Assembly: GCF_029784135.1 (NCBI RefSeq)
Contig: NC_073746.1
Location: forward strand, 93,928,575-93,992,574
DNA: 64,000 nt
Source of the DNA: Toxorhynchites rutilus septentrionalis
Lineage: Eukaryota > Arthropoda > Insecta > Diptera > Culicidae
Reading direction: 5' to 3'
Shown: piece by piece, positions 54,061-64,000 of the stretch
How positions within the stretch are numbered: the stretch's first letter is position 1
How the letters are laid out: each line of letters opens with the position of its first letter
Position numbers and translations under genes: made by a program
Notes under the pieces: generated by a model
What the model saw: only the letters and a program-made list of their open reading frames with translations
Databases searched by the model: none
What the model was told of the DNA's origin: nothing

Positions 54061-56367
54061 TATGAAGTCGATTGGGTCAATTTTACGATTCAAATAAACG
54101 CAATTCGTGAGTCACATAACCATATGATTAAAATCAATGTACTACTGCGAATAAATCGTATTAAATGTGGTGGGAAATCGTTCAACAGCAAATCATATTA
54201 GATCATAAGCGAGGACATTTTATATCATATACAGTGTCGACGTCTAGTGGTGATTTCCATTTAAGAAGGCCATTTGGTAGATGACAAGGCCCGAAGGCAG
54301 TTCACATCTGCATCTCTTCCGCATCACATGTACGAGGTTCAAATGCTCAATAATTATATTCCAAATAGCCGTGCAAGATAGCAGCTACTCGATGATCCAA
54401 GCAAACGGAGCTCGAATCCCATTGGAGCAATTTTCTTAAGCACACAAACAAGGACGGATTTTCCATCGTTCTATAATAATGATTTTTTGCTTACAATGAA
54501 GTCAGCGAAAAAGTCGTGGGTTTTTACGCCGCTTGATTTTCGCACATCCAAACAACTATACATCCTTCAGCAAACACATGGAGGTAAGTCACACTCGCGT
54601 GGCGTGGCTTGGCAAATTTGGTATAAACAACGTGATTTCTATCAAACTTTACGGGAAACTTCTCCCAGCGCGCATTTGATGAAGAAAATTTAATCTTTGT
54701 CGCAGCATCCGTACAACCGTATCACCGTCACCTCTTTCTCCACCAGCTGTGTGCGAATCAACCTTATAAGAACAGTTTTATGATTGCTGCTTGTTGTTTT
54801 GTATGGAAACTTTTGCTTTTGGCGTCAACACTTTGTTGATCTTACGCTTGATAAAGGGCAAAGCATTTTCCGGGAAATTTAGCTAAAGTCTTCCTGAATT
54901 CAGAATGTTTCATGTTTGTTTAGTCTCGCTTCTTTGGCTGTTGAAGTTTTATTAGGCATTATTCAACTATCCCTCGGCCTAATCTATAAACAGAACCATT
55001 TCAAACACAACTCGACAGCTGTTTCTTATCCATTTAATCGATTCTAAACGCGCACCGGAAAGAGTGGAAACCACTAGAGCGTATTTCCATAAATAGCACA
55101 TTCCGCCAGAGCGGAACATCTTATCAGCATTCAGACGAACCATTCGCAATCCTCATTAGGAGCCGCTGGTGAAACCCATAAAACATGTGTTATCTCCTGG
55201 CTCCGATTCCCGGCAAAAACACATCTGAACAAGTTCCTTGGAACATGTTCCCGATGCGCTATTCGCCAATTCAACGTTTGCTATCTGTGGTGTTATAAAT
55301 TTCATCAAATAACCCACCACGCGAAGAGCCAGCAAAAACACCCACCCCCAAATCCTCCCCTCACTTTCAGGAATTCAACCAGCTCATTTGGTGGTCCGCT
55401 ACACGCCTGCACGGGGTTTGGGTACAGTCCAATTATGATCACCCACGCTTTTCCATCATCGGCGGCTAACTGACAGTAGTGATCCTTTCAGCCGGCCACC
55501 ATCACCGAAGAAGGACCACCAATCGTTAGCATCTACTATTAATCTGGTTTGCGTGCCTTCCGTATGCGCTCGTGCTGGGAATTCATAAAATTAGCAACCC
55601 CCTAACCGGAATGGAAAAAAAATAATAAAAAGGGAGATACTGTATTCAGTCTGGAAAGTGGTACCCCTTCCTGGTCGGTGGGCTATGAATGTAAAAGCGT
55701 GACCCTCTCTCTCTATGAACCCTATCGGTTCGGTGGTTCCTTCTCTAGTCCTAGCTTTGCCATTTGTTCCTTTCGATGTGAGAGATTAATGGGAGAAAAT
55801 TGGAAGTCATCATGCTACGATAAGCAAACCATTTCTTTGGTATAATTATAAGAAATAATTTATTTTATTCGAAAAACAAATCAACCATCAAATATTCCAC
55901 AGTCGAATTGAAAAATAGGCGCACAAGCACATCAGGTGTATAAATTTGAAGCTTTATCTTTACCATTAAAATACCCGTTCATTGTTCTTGAATTGCTTCA
56001 AATATTTTATTCAAAGTAATGATCATTGCAAGCAGTGGCGTCGAGTGAAGCTTTTGCACCTGGGGCGAAAGAGTTCATTTGCACCCTCTTTCCGTCAGAA
56101 AGATATAAACATTTGCACCCAGGGAAGAGTCTGCGCTGCGGTATTGTCATCTAGTAAAATCACTTTGTGTTACATTTTTCGACGGTAATATTTTACCTTC
56201 CAAAAAAGGTTATTATTTCGCTTATATTGCGGTGGGCGATCGACTAGTGAAAGTGCGTTCACACTTTACGATTACTTTCTGGGATATCTGAATGAAAAGA
56301 GGGGCACAATATCACAGCTAAAGATCGATCTACACTCTGTCCAAGATCAGGTGATTATCTTGTTGCT
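54061..56367. other. apparently unique DNA, no gene recognised
   Basis: About 54700-55760 is repeat-poor with moderate G+C and could be conserved intronic or intergenic DNA. A frame at 55156-55341 (minus) is unrecognised. Near 56033 GCAGTGGCGTCG resembles hAT-type ends and also 23971 (CAGTGGCGTAG), but no partner end was found. Confidence 0.35.
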
Positions 56368-56371
56368 TTAA

Positions 56372-57624
56372 CCCTTTAACGTGTACTGGCAGCTATATTG
56401 CCACCAACAAAAAATATTCTTTTCGCTGCACTTGGGATATTATTTCAATATTTTAATCTAAATATCTTCTGAAGATATCAGGCAATACTCCAATTTTTTT
56501 CGGGCTGCTAAAAATGTACGATATTAATTTGGGAGTCATTTTTATGTATCAAAACCACGATTTTAAAGCGCTGGCAGAAAATGCCGTTTAAATTGTTGAA
56601 AATGCAACATGTTGAAAAGTTTTTCACTGTAAACGGCTTATTTAGGATCTACTATGTAAGGCCATGTTGATTTTTCAATAAAAAAAAAGGTTGTATTTGA
56701 TGAAAAATTCGAAATTTTAGTTTTTCCTTTGAAACTCTATATAAAAAAAACAGTTTGTTTCGCTTCACTAGAAATATTGTAAATCGCTGAAATAATCGGT
56801 ATCACTGCACTAGCAATATTGTTTTGATTTTTTGCATAACTAAAGGCGCAATAAAGTGAAGTGTTTTTGGGGTTTACGTGCAACTATATTGCCACGAATG
56901 TTTTCAACTGTTTCAATAGTTAAAATGTTTTCAAATGTGAATATGTGTTATTCCTCATGTAAGGATTATGTTCTCTGAAGTTGGAGTCGATTCGTTGCCT
57001 AGTTTCCACGGCCCGTTAACCCTTTAACGGGTACTGGCAACTATATTGTCACCAACAAAAAATATTATTTTTGCTACACTTGCAATATTCTAACAATTTT
57101 TTACTTATTCAAAACCTTCTAAAGGTATCTGGCAATACTTAAATTTTTTTGGGCTGCTAAAAATGTACGATATTAATTTGTGAGTCATTTTATGTAACAA
57201 AACCACGATTTTAGAGCGCCGGCGAAAAATTCTGTTTAAATTGGTTGAAATCATGTTGAAAAGTTTTTCAGTGTAAATGTACTATTTGGGATCTACTGTG
57301 TAAGATCATTTACTTTTTTCAATTAAATAAATGTTATATTTGATGAATATTTTAAATTTCAATTTTTTCTTTGAAACTCTATATAAAATAACAGGTTTTT
57401 TCGCTGCACTAGAAATATTGTTTTGATTTTTGCATAACCAAAGGCGCAATAAAGTGAAGTGTTTTTGGAGTTAACGGGCAATGGCAACTATATTGCCACC
57501 AATTTTTTTAACTGGTTCAATAGTTAAAATTTCGAAGGTAAATATGTGTTATTCCTCATGTAAGGATTATGTTCTCTGAAGTTGAAGTCGATCCCTTGCC
57601 TAGATCTCACGGCCCGTTAAAGGG
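56372..57624. mobile_element. tandem pair of piggyBac-type non-autonomous elements
   Basis: Two direct copies of about 0.6 kb (56372-57015 and 57020-57624) share GCTGCTAAAAATGTACGATA, AACTCTATATAAA and AAAGGCGCAATAAAGTGAAG. TTAA lies before the first copy (56368-56371), between copies (57016-57019) and after the second (57625-57628). Copy 2 has perfect ends CCCTTTAACGGG / CCCGTTAAAGGG. The CCC...GGG ends and TTAA targets are the piggyBac signature. No transposase is present. The first copy lacks its own right-end AGGG. Confidence 0.75.
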
Positions 57625-57807
57625 TTAAAGGGTTAAGTCATTGTAAACAAACAACACCTCAATTCATATTCTAGTGTATTGGCAATGGTAACTACCATAC
57701 ACTGCATGATTGTCATATGTATGCGTGCAAGCGCTGAGCGTAATTTTTGTATTTATCAGAAAACATTCATTTTGATACCCTTCTTCAATTTTCGATTGGC
57801 TCAATAT

Positions 57808-58660
57808 TTTTCGATTGGGTGAAATTGAAGGCAATTGGGAGGATTGGTGTCTATTTCAATGTAATCGATCTCATTGTCACGGTACCATCGAATGTATCCT
57901 CTCGACTGTAGTGGCAGCATGCCAAATCTGTTCAAAACTTCACCGGACCTCTGCGAGCCTTAATAAAAGGAAGAAGACGTTTCAGATTCTTCCCTATACA
58001 TCGAATCTATTATTTTGTTTGTGACGAGAGCCTTGGTTTTCTGTCGACAGCTGCAAATCCCTTGTCAAATCAAAAACTTCCTGGTGAATTTATAAGCAAA
58101 AACGAACTTAAATTTGTTGGGGTCATCTCCTCTGGTAGTGCCCTTATAGAATTTCAGGCCTGGGAGCTGTCCGAAATCCAATTTCGTTATCCATCTTTCG
58201 TACTTCATCAAAACCGACAATTTTCAAGCGCGTCCTTTGGCCATTAAATTTTGCTTCAGCGTTCTGTATGGTTGCTTGCAGGTACGAAAATTACCTTCTC
58301 GCATACGGATTCTTCTTATGGTACTTTGGTAGGAGTTGTTTTTTTGCGATGTCACAGTCCGAGAGTCCCGAGTTTGCTCTCATTGTTCTCAATACGATGC
58401 GTCCTCTAATCCATCCGAACAACAGTTGTACGTTCACGGGAATGTTTCAGTACATCATAAATGGTCGATTTAGCCACCTTCAGCGATTTCGCGGTTTCAG
58501 TACCTGACCACGTCGGATTTTTAATGTGGGTATTCAAAATCAAATTCCTTGTCTCAGTTACAACAAACGGAAATTTTTACCGTCGAATGATACGAGTTTC
58601 CCGAACAATTTGCTGTCAGAAGATTTCACATACGCCTACTATGATCTCTGCTATAAAATG
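57808..58660 (-). pseudogene. old DD37E-type transposase fossil
   Basis: The minus strand has, in broken frames, KSLKVAKSTIYDVLKHS (helix-turn-helix), a NFRTCKQPYRTLKQNLMAK-like linker, FGQLPGLKFY-like residues (58175-58140), and near 57990-57810 RGPVKF, RWYRDNEIDYIE and NPPNCLQFHPIEKYWA, where the Glu of IEKYW is the third catalytic residue. No terminal repeats were found. Similar in layout to, but clearly different from, the three younger DD37E copies. Confidence 0.7.
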
Positions 58661-58661
58661 A

Positions 58662-59218
58662 ACAGTGATTGCGGATTCTAACTGAATCAAACATTAAAAC
58701 TTCCGAGACGGTCACAGTTGTAGTTGCAATGAACAAGGGTTACAAAGGTCACTAGATTTTGAATGCTGAAATTGAACAACACCTTCAGAATCGAATATAC
58801 ACATTCAATATTGTACGAACAGTCCGTCATTAAGTTTCAAAAGAATAAAATGCTATGTGTACCCTAAGAATGAATGAATCTCTTATTTACTCCAAACATT
58901 GATAGATCGAATAAAAGAATGGCTGAACGTATCAGAAGTAAACATTCATGGGGGTTTCTAGGATACACTAGGCTGAAAAATCACCTGCTAACATTAGAAC
59001 TGCTAACTTACTGCAATATTTGCAGAATTACAGAACATTTTATAAAACACTACAATAAGCCTGCTTTTGGCACTCTTTCGTAATCAGTGCAAAAAATTTG
59101 AATAATTTTGTTTTGTCAAAGCAACAAATTAATCTTCTACATAATTTGTTGGAATTTTCAAAACTGGCTTTGCATATGTCGTGCGATCATTATTTATTGA
59201 ATTATTGATCATCAAATA
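58662..59218. other. no gene recognised
   Basis: A+T-rich spacer between the transposase fossil and the nested element. Nothing is recognised. Confidence 0.4.
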
Positions 59219-59368
59219 CAGGTTCTTTCAGATTAAACGCTCACGCAAAATATATAGCTCCTATAAACATTTTTTTTCGCTCAGTCGATGGTAACACTGC
59301 ATTCCCCACTTCGGGACGATAATATTCGGCTACTCGTTCAGTCCGATCGGAAGGTTTTTAGTGTCAAG

Positions 59369-59526
59369 ATGAACAATTTACAAGAACGTGAATTTTTAGT
59401 GAAATCGTATTACTCGAGCATCCGAAGCCTTAATGAAACTTTGTCCTCTTATGTTAAGTTTTTCAACATTTCTCGTCGTCGATTACTTCCTTTGGGGGTA
59501 CGTGAAGGACCGTTGCTATGTTAATA
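59369..59526 (+). pseudogene. transposase N-terminal remnant of the host element
   Basis: The ATG at 59369 reads MNNLQEREFLVKSYYSSIRS, a helix-turn-helix start like those at 32720 and 51996. It is interrupted by the DD37E insertion at 59527. After the insertion, 60829-60960 reads NLEELKKEITFNFQQHRSRN and a shifted HIENLLE, the usual C-terminus. The catalytic middle is missing. Confidence 0.75.
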
Positions 59527-60824
59527 AAGGGTGTGTCACATCAAATTGCATCACGGAAAAAACGCTGTAGAAATTTAATTTTTAGGAATTATATCTTCAG
59601 CTTTCGCTTATAATCAGATAAGACTGTATAGATCACGTTGGCCATGCTTCACTGTCAATTTATCGTAAATTTGGAAAAATGTCGTCGAACGAAAAGGAGC
59701 GTCGTGAATTAATCCTGTGCACTCATTTCGAGAATCCGGAGTTGTCACATCGGGACATCGGTAAGATGCTGGGAATCGTCCAATCCACGGTCAGCAGAGT
59801 ACTAAAACGATACTTCGAGAACCTAACCATCGACCGGAAGGTGAAGAACGGCAAAAATGGATGCTCCGTCAGTGAAAAAGATCACAAGCGCGTAGTTAAG
59901 CAGTTTAGACGTGATCCGAGAAGTTCGGTCCGGGATGTGGCCAATAAGCTGAATTTGGCAAGTTCATTCGTCCAGCGGACCAAGCAGCGGGAGGGCCTGC
60001 GTACATACAAGGTTCAGAAGGCTCCTAACCGCGACGAAAGGCAAAACATGGTGGGGAAGACGCGAGCCCGGAAGCTGTACACCGAAATGCTGACGAAGCC
60101 GCATTGCCTGGTAATGTACGACGAAACCTACGTCAAAGCGGACTTTCGTCAGCTGCCGGGCCTGTTGTTCTTCTCCGCAGAGGACAAATTCAGCGTTCCG
60201 GAGGAGATTCGCAAGCAGAAACTATCCAAGTTTGCCAAAAAGTACATGGTGTGGCAAGCGATATGCTCTTGCGGAAAGCGGAGCGCCCCCTTCGTGATGA
60301 CCGGCACGGTAAACGGGCAGGTTTACCTTAAGTAGTGCCTACAGAAGCGCTTACTACCACTATTGAAGCAGCACGAGGGCCCGACCATCTTCTGACCGGA
60401 TCTCGCTTCGTGCCACTATTAAAAGGACGTGTTGGAGTGGTACGAAGCCAACGGGGTCTCCTTCGTGCCAAAGGAAATGAACCCGCCCAACGCGCCGGAG
60501 CTTCGCCCAATAGAGAAATATTGGGCGATTATGAAGCAGGCCCTCCGGAAGAACCCAAAAGTTGTCAAATCGGAGGCGGACTTCAAGAGAAAATGGATTT
60601 CTGTTCAAAAAAAACTACAACCTGACGTTGTACAGAACCTTATGGACGGGGTAAAGAGGAAGGTGCGAGCATACGGGCTTGGGCTCGAAGTATGAATAAA
60701 AAGAAAATGCCAAAAGTTGTTTAATAGTTTTTATTTTACTGTCTAAAATTTTCAAAAGGATCGGTCTACTGGGCGAATTTCTACAGCGTTTTTTCCGTGA
60801 TGCAATTTGATGTGACACACCCTT
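59527..60824 (+). mobile_element. DD37E Tc1/mariner-type element, copy 3
   Basis: 1298 bp, with the same 30-bp-plus terminal repeats as copy 2 (33877-35181) and TA duplications (59525-59526, 60825-60826). It is inserted in an older transposon. It is nearly identical to copy 2 over its whole length. Confidence 0.95.
59679..60695 (+). pseudogene. DD37E transposase with three nonsense codons (copy 3)
   Basis: The 339-codon frame from the ATG at 59679 to the stop at 60693-60695 has no indel, but stops at 60333-60335 (TAG), 60393-60395 (TGA) and 60420-60422 (TAA) break it. All lie between the first Asp region (YDETYVKADFRQLPGLLF) and the second Asp/Glu region. The second one immediately precedes PDLASCHY. 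APELRPIEKYWAIMK, with the catalytic Glu, is intact. Copy 2 carries none of these stops, so the damage is private to each copy. Confidence 0.93.
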
Positions 60825-61331
60825 TAAGCCACAAAATTTGGAGGAACTGAAAAAAGAAATAACTTTCAATTTTCAACAGCATCGAAGTCGTAATGTTAGA
60901 GTTGTGAATGAAGAACTTTGTTCACCGTTTAAAACGCGTTATCGAAAAAAGGGGTGGTCACATCGAAAATCTCCTAGAATAAACTTTATTTTCGTTTAAT
61001 AAAAATGAAAATCGGTTCACTTTTGTAGAAGTTATTAAAATTTGTTGCGTGAGCGTTTAATCTGAAAGACCCTGTACGTCAACTAATAACATTCCAGTTC
61101 CGCAACGGAATGTATTAATTACGATATGTTTCTGCTTTTTACTAACATGGACTAGATAAATTTTCTTGCCCGTGATAGGGAAACGCCTTCCAATCTAGTG
61201 TTCAAATCAACTTATGAATCTACCGTAAATTAATCAAGAAGCGACTGAACAATAAGCGCTTCAAAATGAATAATTTTCTTGACGCAACCGATAGATATTT
61301 TTTAACTTATGCTCCCAATATGTTCTTGTGA

Positions 61332-61350
61332 GACGTAATCCTACGCCAAA
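61332..61350 (-). repeat. isolated copy of the shared palindrome
   Basis: GACGTAATCCTACGCCAAA, a degenerate form of GACGTAGTCCTACGTCAAA, with no recognisable module attached. Confidence 0.45.
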
Positions 61351-61548
61351 ATGTATCTAGAGTTCTTTTAGATCTTTTGAAACCTTATAACAAGTGTGCG
61401 ACACGGACGTTTGCATCTTATCAAACTGGATCGAACATGGAAAAGTAACCTAAAAATCTGTTATATGTAATTACAGATTCTTGGTCTGAAAAAGTCGAAA
61501 AATCACTAGTAGTACAGATTATTGTGAATTATTGTGGACCTTTTTCAT

Positions 61549-61672
61549 ATCCTTTTCTTTAAAAAAATACCAGTTACAGGTCTGTGACACCGTGCGCGAG
61601 AATACGAGTTATCCTTTTCTTTAAAAAAATACCAGTTACAGGTCTGTGACACCGTGCGCGAGAATACGAGTT
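61549..61672. repeat. perfect tandem duplication, 62 bp x 2
   Basis: ATCCTTTTCTTTAAAAAAAT...GAGAATACGAGTT at 61549-61610 is repeated exactly at 61611-61672. Zero differences suggest a very recent event (or an assembly artefact). Confidence 0.95.
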
Positions 61673-63136
61673 ATGATTTTGCGCGCGAGTACAGGAGGTT
61701 TAACAAACTAATATCCATATTCTATGTAATTCTACCCGAAATTTTTAGTGGTTTTGATTATCTTCTCGAAATATGACTTATATAGCAAAAAATGAAAAAT
61801 CAGTACAAACAGTCCGCACATCTCGGGCATCTCTGTGTTCGGCCCCAAGCACTATTTTCCTTCCCTAGTACTACGTGACCATGTCCTGGGGCTGCAAATA
61901 GTACCGCACGCGCCTATCCGAACAAACTGTTTGCTTCCGATAGTAATAATTCATCACATTAGAGGCACTGACAGAAAGCTTTTCCATTTCCTCCCGCCGC
62001 CCATCGGTCCGACATCACCACAGACTGGTACGGGAGGTCATCGGGTAACTTGCTTTGGCAACAAAGTACACTTTCCATTTTGGGTGCAACAGCGGGACTA
62101 GTAATGGACACAACGAAACGGTTGTTTGCAATCTAAACGTGTAATCAAGATTTGCCAGATTGAATTTGGCCCAACGGGGCAAGGCATGATGAAAGCTGCG
62201 GGGAAAGTGGTTTGTCTTCTCCGACCAACATGGTACCTATTGTCGGTCCGTTATCTGTTAATGCTGTAGCAGGGCGGCCCTCTGTAACAACTGTGATGTA
62301 AAATGTACAGAATAGATTCCGTCGGTTGGAGAATGCTGGTTTGGCAAAATTTGTAAGATCTGTGGCCACATGTTTAATTCTCTGGAAGAAGCACGATATT
62401 TGTGCGATGTGTGTGTGAGTCCAAATAGAGATTACGGTGGTAATTGAGTACCGTAAATAGTTGTTCCAATTTTGAGATTATGCCATTCTGAGTGACGCCA
62501 TCTTTGGATCCCAACAACGAAGCTATATTAGAACGACAACCGCATCCGTGTCATAAACTGTAAATATTTATTATCGGCAGGTATTACCAGTCGAGCTCAC
62601 GTTCGATCGGCGGATTACTCAATAATAATAGTGGCCCATAATTTACGAACCAACTACTGTCACGTCTCGGGTTATTGCTACCGACTACGGCAGTGGATGG
62701 GATGATATTGTTCATCCCGACCAACCGTCTCCCGAAGATGTGACGCAAACACGTGTTCCCAAAGCAAACTCTCCTGTTCACAGAGGAAAACTGGGTGGTG
62801 GGTATCACCGAACGGTTGCTGTATTCAATAATCCACCAGACAGGAAGTCTTGGAGAGGTATAATTTATGCAACGAGTGGAGCAAAGGGATTTCGACAAAT
62901 TTATTGCAACGTTTTCGTGGTGACTTCGCTGCGCTGCTGGTAGCAGCAGACCATGGCCACCGTGGTTCCGCAAGTACTTTCGATATTGACGGAATTTCAC
63001 ATCCTGGAGTTGGACGATTAATCGCCCGCTCGTAAGCAACAGTAGATTGGGAAGCGCCATTCCTGAGAATGAGACTGCAGCTGGCGGAAAAAGATATTTA
63101 CATAACTCCCGTCTGACCGACCGTTCTGCCTCATAG
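61673..63136. other. apparently unique DNA, no gene assigned
   Basis: Mixed-composition DNA. The longest frame (minus 62584-63060, 158 codons) overlaps plus-strand frames and is not recognised. A G+C-moderate block at 62590-63060 might be a decayed exon, but a stop interrupts the most protein-like plus frame. Confidence 0.35.
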
Positions 63137-63220
63137 ACTGCGGTAGGCGACAGTTGGTGACCATACCCATATATGTGGGGCTAGGAGTGGTGGCTGGTGC
63201 CGGAGTAGTTTGGTACCAAG
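63137..63220 (+). CDS. candidate internal exon with hydrophobic segment
   Basis: A pyrimidine-rich tract and TCATAG end at 63136, and CAAG|GTGAGT forms a consensus 5' splice site at 63220/63221. Between them one frame reads RRQLVTIPIYVGLGVVAGAG and then VVWYQ, a typical membrane or signal-anchor segment. The frame is closed by a stop upstream (about 63102), so the exon would have to begin at the proposed acceptor. I do not recognise the protein, and no partner exon is identified. Confidence 0.25.
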
Positions 63221-64000
63221 GTGAGTTTTTCATTATAGATAGAGATAGAGATGTTTGCTTTGAGGAGATTACTTAACATTTCAATTAAATATACATATAA
63301 CCAGTCAGGGATACAAGAAGCAAATGTTTACCATTAGGTTTAAGCGCAACCTCAACTATTATTGAATCCTTTAGTGACACACGTTGTAATCGAACCGAAA
63401 TGATAAAGTGTTGCCAGGTGACTTATAATCGATGATTTATAGAGGCAGAGAACTATAATTTGGCAACCATTTCCAATAGGTGTGCCATTTTGACAGCTGT
63501 CACTTGTTTTGTGTTTAATATGGTATTCCATTTCATCATTGATAGACTGACATCTGAACAACGCCTGCAAATGCCTCTATTGCTGTAAAAAGTGTTCGAA
63601 TAATCGACTTCCTGATTGGACTTTTTCCGAATAAAGCTGAATCCATGTCAACTAACACTACTTATGAAATGGAAAATAGATATAATTCTGGTGCAAAACT
63701 TTTGGATAAGTGAGAATGCTTAAAAAGAATAATATAACAACATAAATTGAATCATTATTCCAGGACAGTTCGTATTTTATCTTCTTCAATGGCATAACGT
63801 ATAGGTAATTGTATTAAAATAATTTGACGAATTTTTTTGTTTATCTTCGCTTATTTTTCGTCGGCTTATTTCCGCCGACATCAGGGAGGCGACTCCACCT
63901 GTTCCTACCTATCAGACTCAACAACTCATGAGCCGGGCCAACTTTTTTTACTTCCCTCGAGTCTTTGACAAGTTCGACCGTTTCCATAATGTTTATATAC
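63221..64000. other. no gene recognised
   Basis: Would be intron if the preceding exon is real. A+T-rich with no recognisable element. A 72-codon minus frame (63352-63570) is unrecognised. Confidence 0.35.

Larger units (their letters stand above)
59219..61074 (+). mobile_element. Tc1/mariner-type element carrying a nested DD37E copy
   Basis: Ends CAGGTTCTTTCAGATTAAAC and GTTTAATCTGAAAGACCCTG are near-perfect inverted repeats (continuing as GCTCACGCAA on both sides), flanked by TA at 59217-59218 and 61075-61076. The host part outside 59527-60824 is only about 560 bp, so it was already internally deleted or was cut down later. Confidence 0.88.

Noticed and set aside
56033..56060. hAT transposon end (CAGTGGCG)
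   Set aside because: Only one end-like motif; no inverted partner or 8-bp duplication found. The motif at 23971 is likewise alone.
60328..60608. Minus-strand frames within 60.3-60.6 kb
   Set aside because: Antisense shadows of the DD37E transposase.
62584..63060. 158-codon minus-strand gene
   Set aside because: No recognised protein, and plus-strand frames over the same DNA are equally long. Kept only as unassigned.

Overview
The window looks like intergenic or intronic DNA from a dipteran, most likely a culicine mosquito. That is an inference from the repeat content: DD37E and DD41D Tc1/mariner elements, BEL/Pao and I-clade retroelements, tRNA-derived SINEs, A+T-rich spacers and CCAAT/TATA/histone-type signals. 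I found no intact host protein-coding gene. One short exon-like stretch near 63.1-63.2 kb is the best candidate. The recognisable coding sequence is transposon, retrotransposon or histone pseudogene.

Layout. 0.2-11.8 kb: two copies of a tRNA-headed SINE, an internally deleted mariner, a repeat with a central tRNA-like block, a deleted Tc1/mariner relative, a mariner scrap and a Helitron-like 3' end. 11.8-16.7 kb: a young, internally deleted BEL/Pao LTR retrotransposon, with near-identical LTRs, a tRNA-Tyr-type primer site and a perfect 5-bp target duplication. It sits inside the last codons of an I-clade non-LTR ORF, and removing it restores that frame. 20-21.3, 33.9-35.2 and 59.5-60.8 kb: three copies of one DD37E element. 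31.4-32.9 kb: a DD41D element nested in a Helitron-like copy. 50.9-52.1 kb: a relative of the DD41D element. 59.2-61.1 kb: a DD37E copy nested in an older TA-flanked element. 56.4-57.6 kb: tandem piggyBac-type non-autonomous repeats.

The most unusual material is a histone-derived repeat family. Two arms (about 24.5-27.3 and 35.8-38.9 kb) form a long inverted repeat. Together they carry four histone H2A pseudogenes, histone-mRNA-type 3' stem-loops with U7-like purine elements, and CCAAT-box upstream regions. All four H2A copies break off at the same place (about residue 75), so the truncated form was amplified. Related modules at 3.7-4.1, 24.1, 28-30.3, 45.2, 46.8-49.4 and 52.7 kb share an interrupted palindrome close to GACGTAGGACTACGTC, seen 19 times, often as an inverted pair bracketing one module.

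A second unusual signal is a tiny retroposed 3' hairpin (GAGGC...GCCTC). It appears as two independent 56-bp inserts with 12-13-bp target duplications and as the 3' end of a 205-bp insert with a 14-bp duplication, whose empty site is preserved in the other H2A arm. Stretches at about 1.4-3.1, 8-10, 38.9-40.5, 49.4-50.9, 54-56.3 and 61.7-64 kb are low in recognisable repeats and may be unique host DNA, but I cannot assign function.
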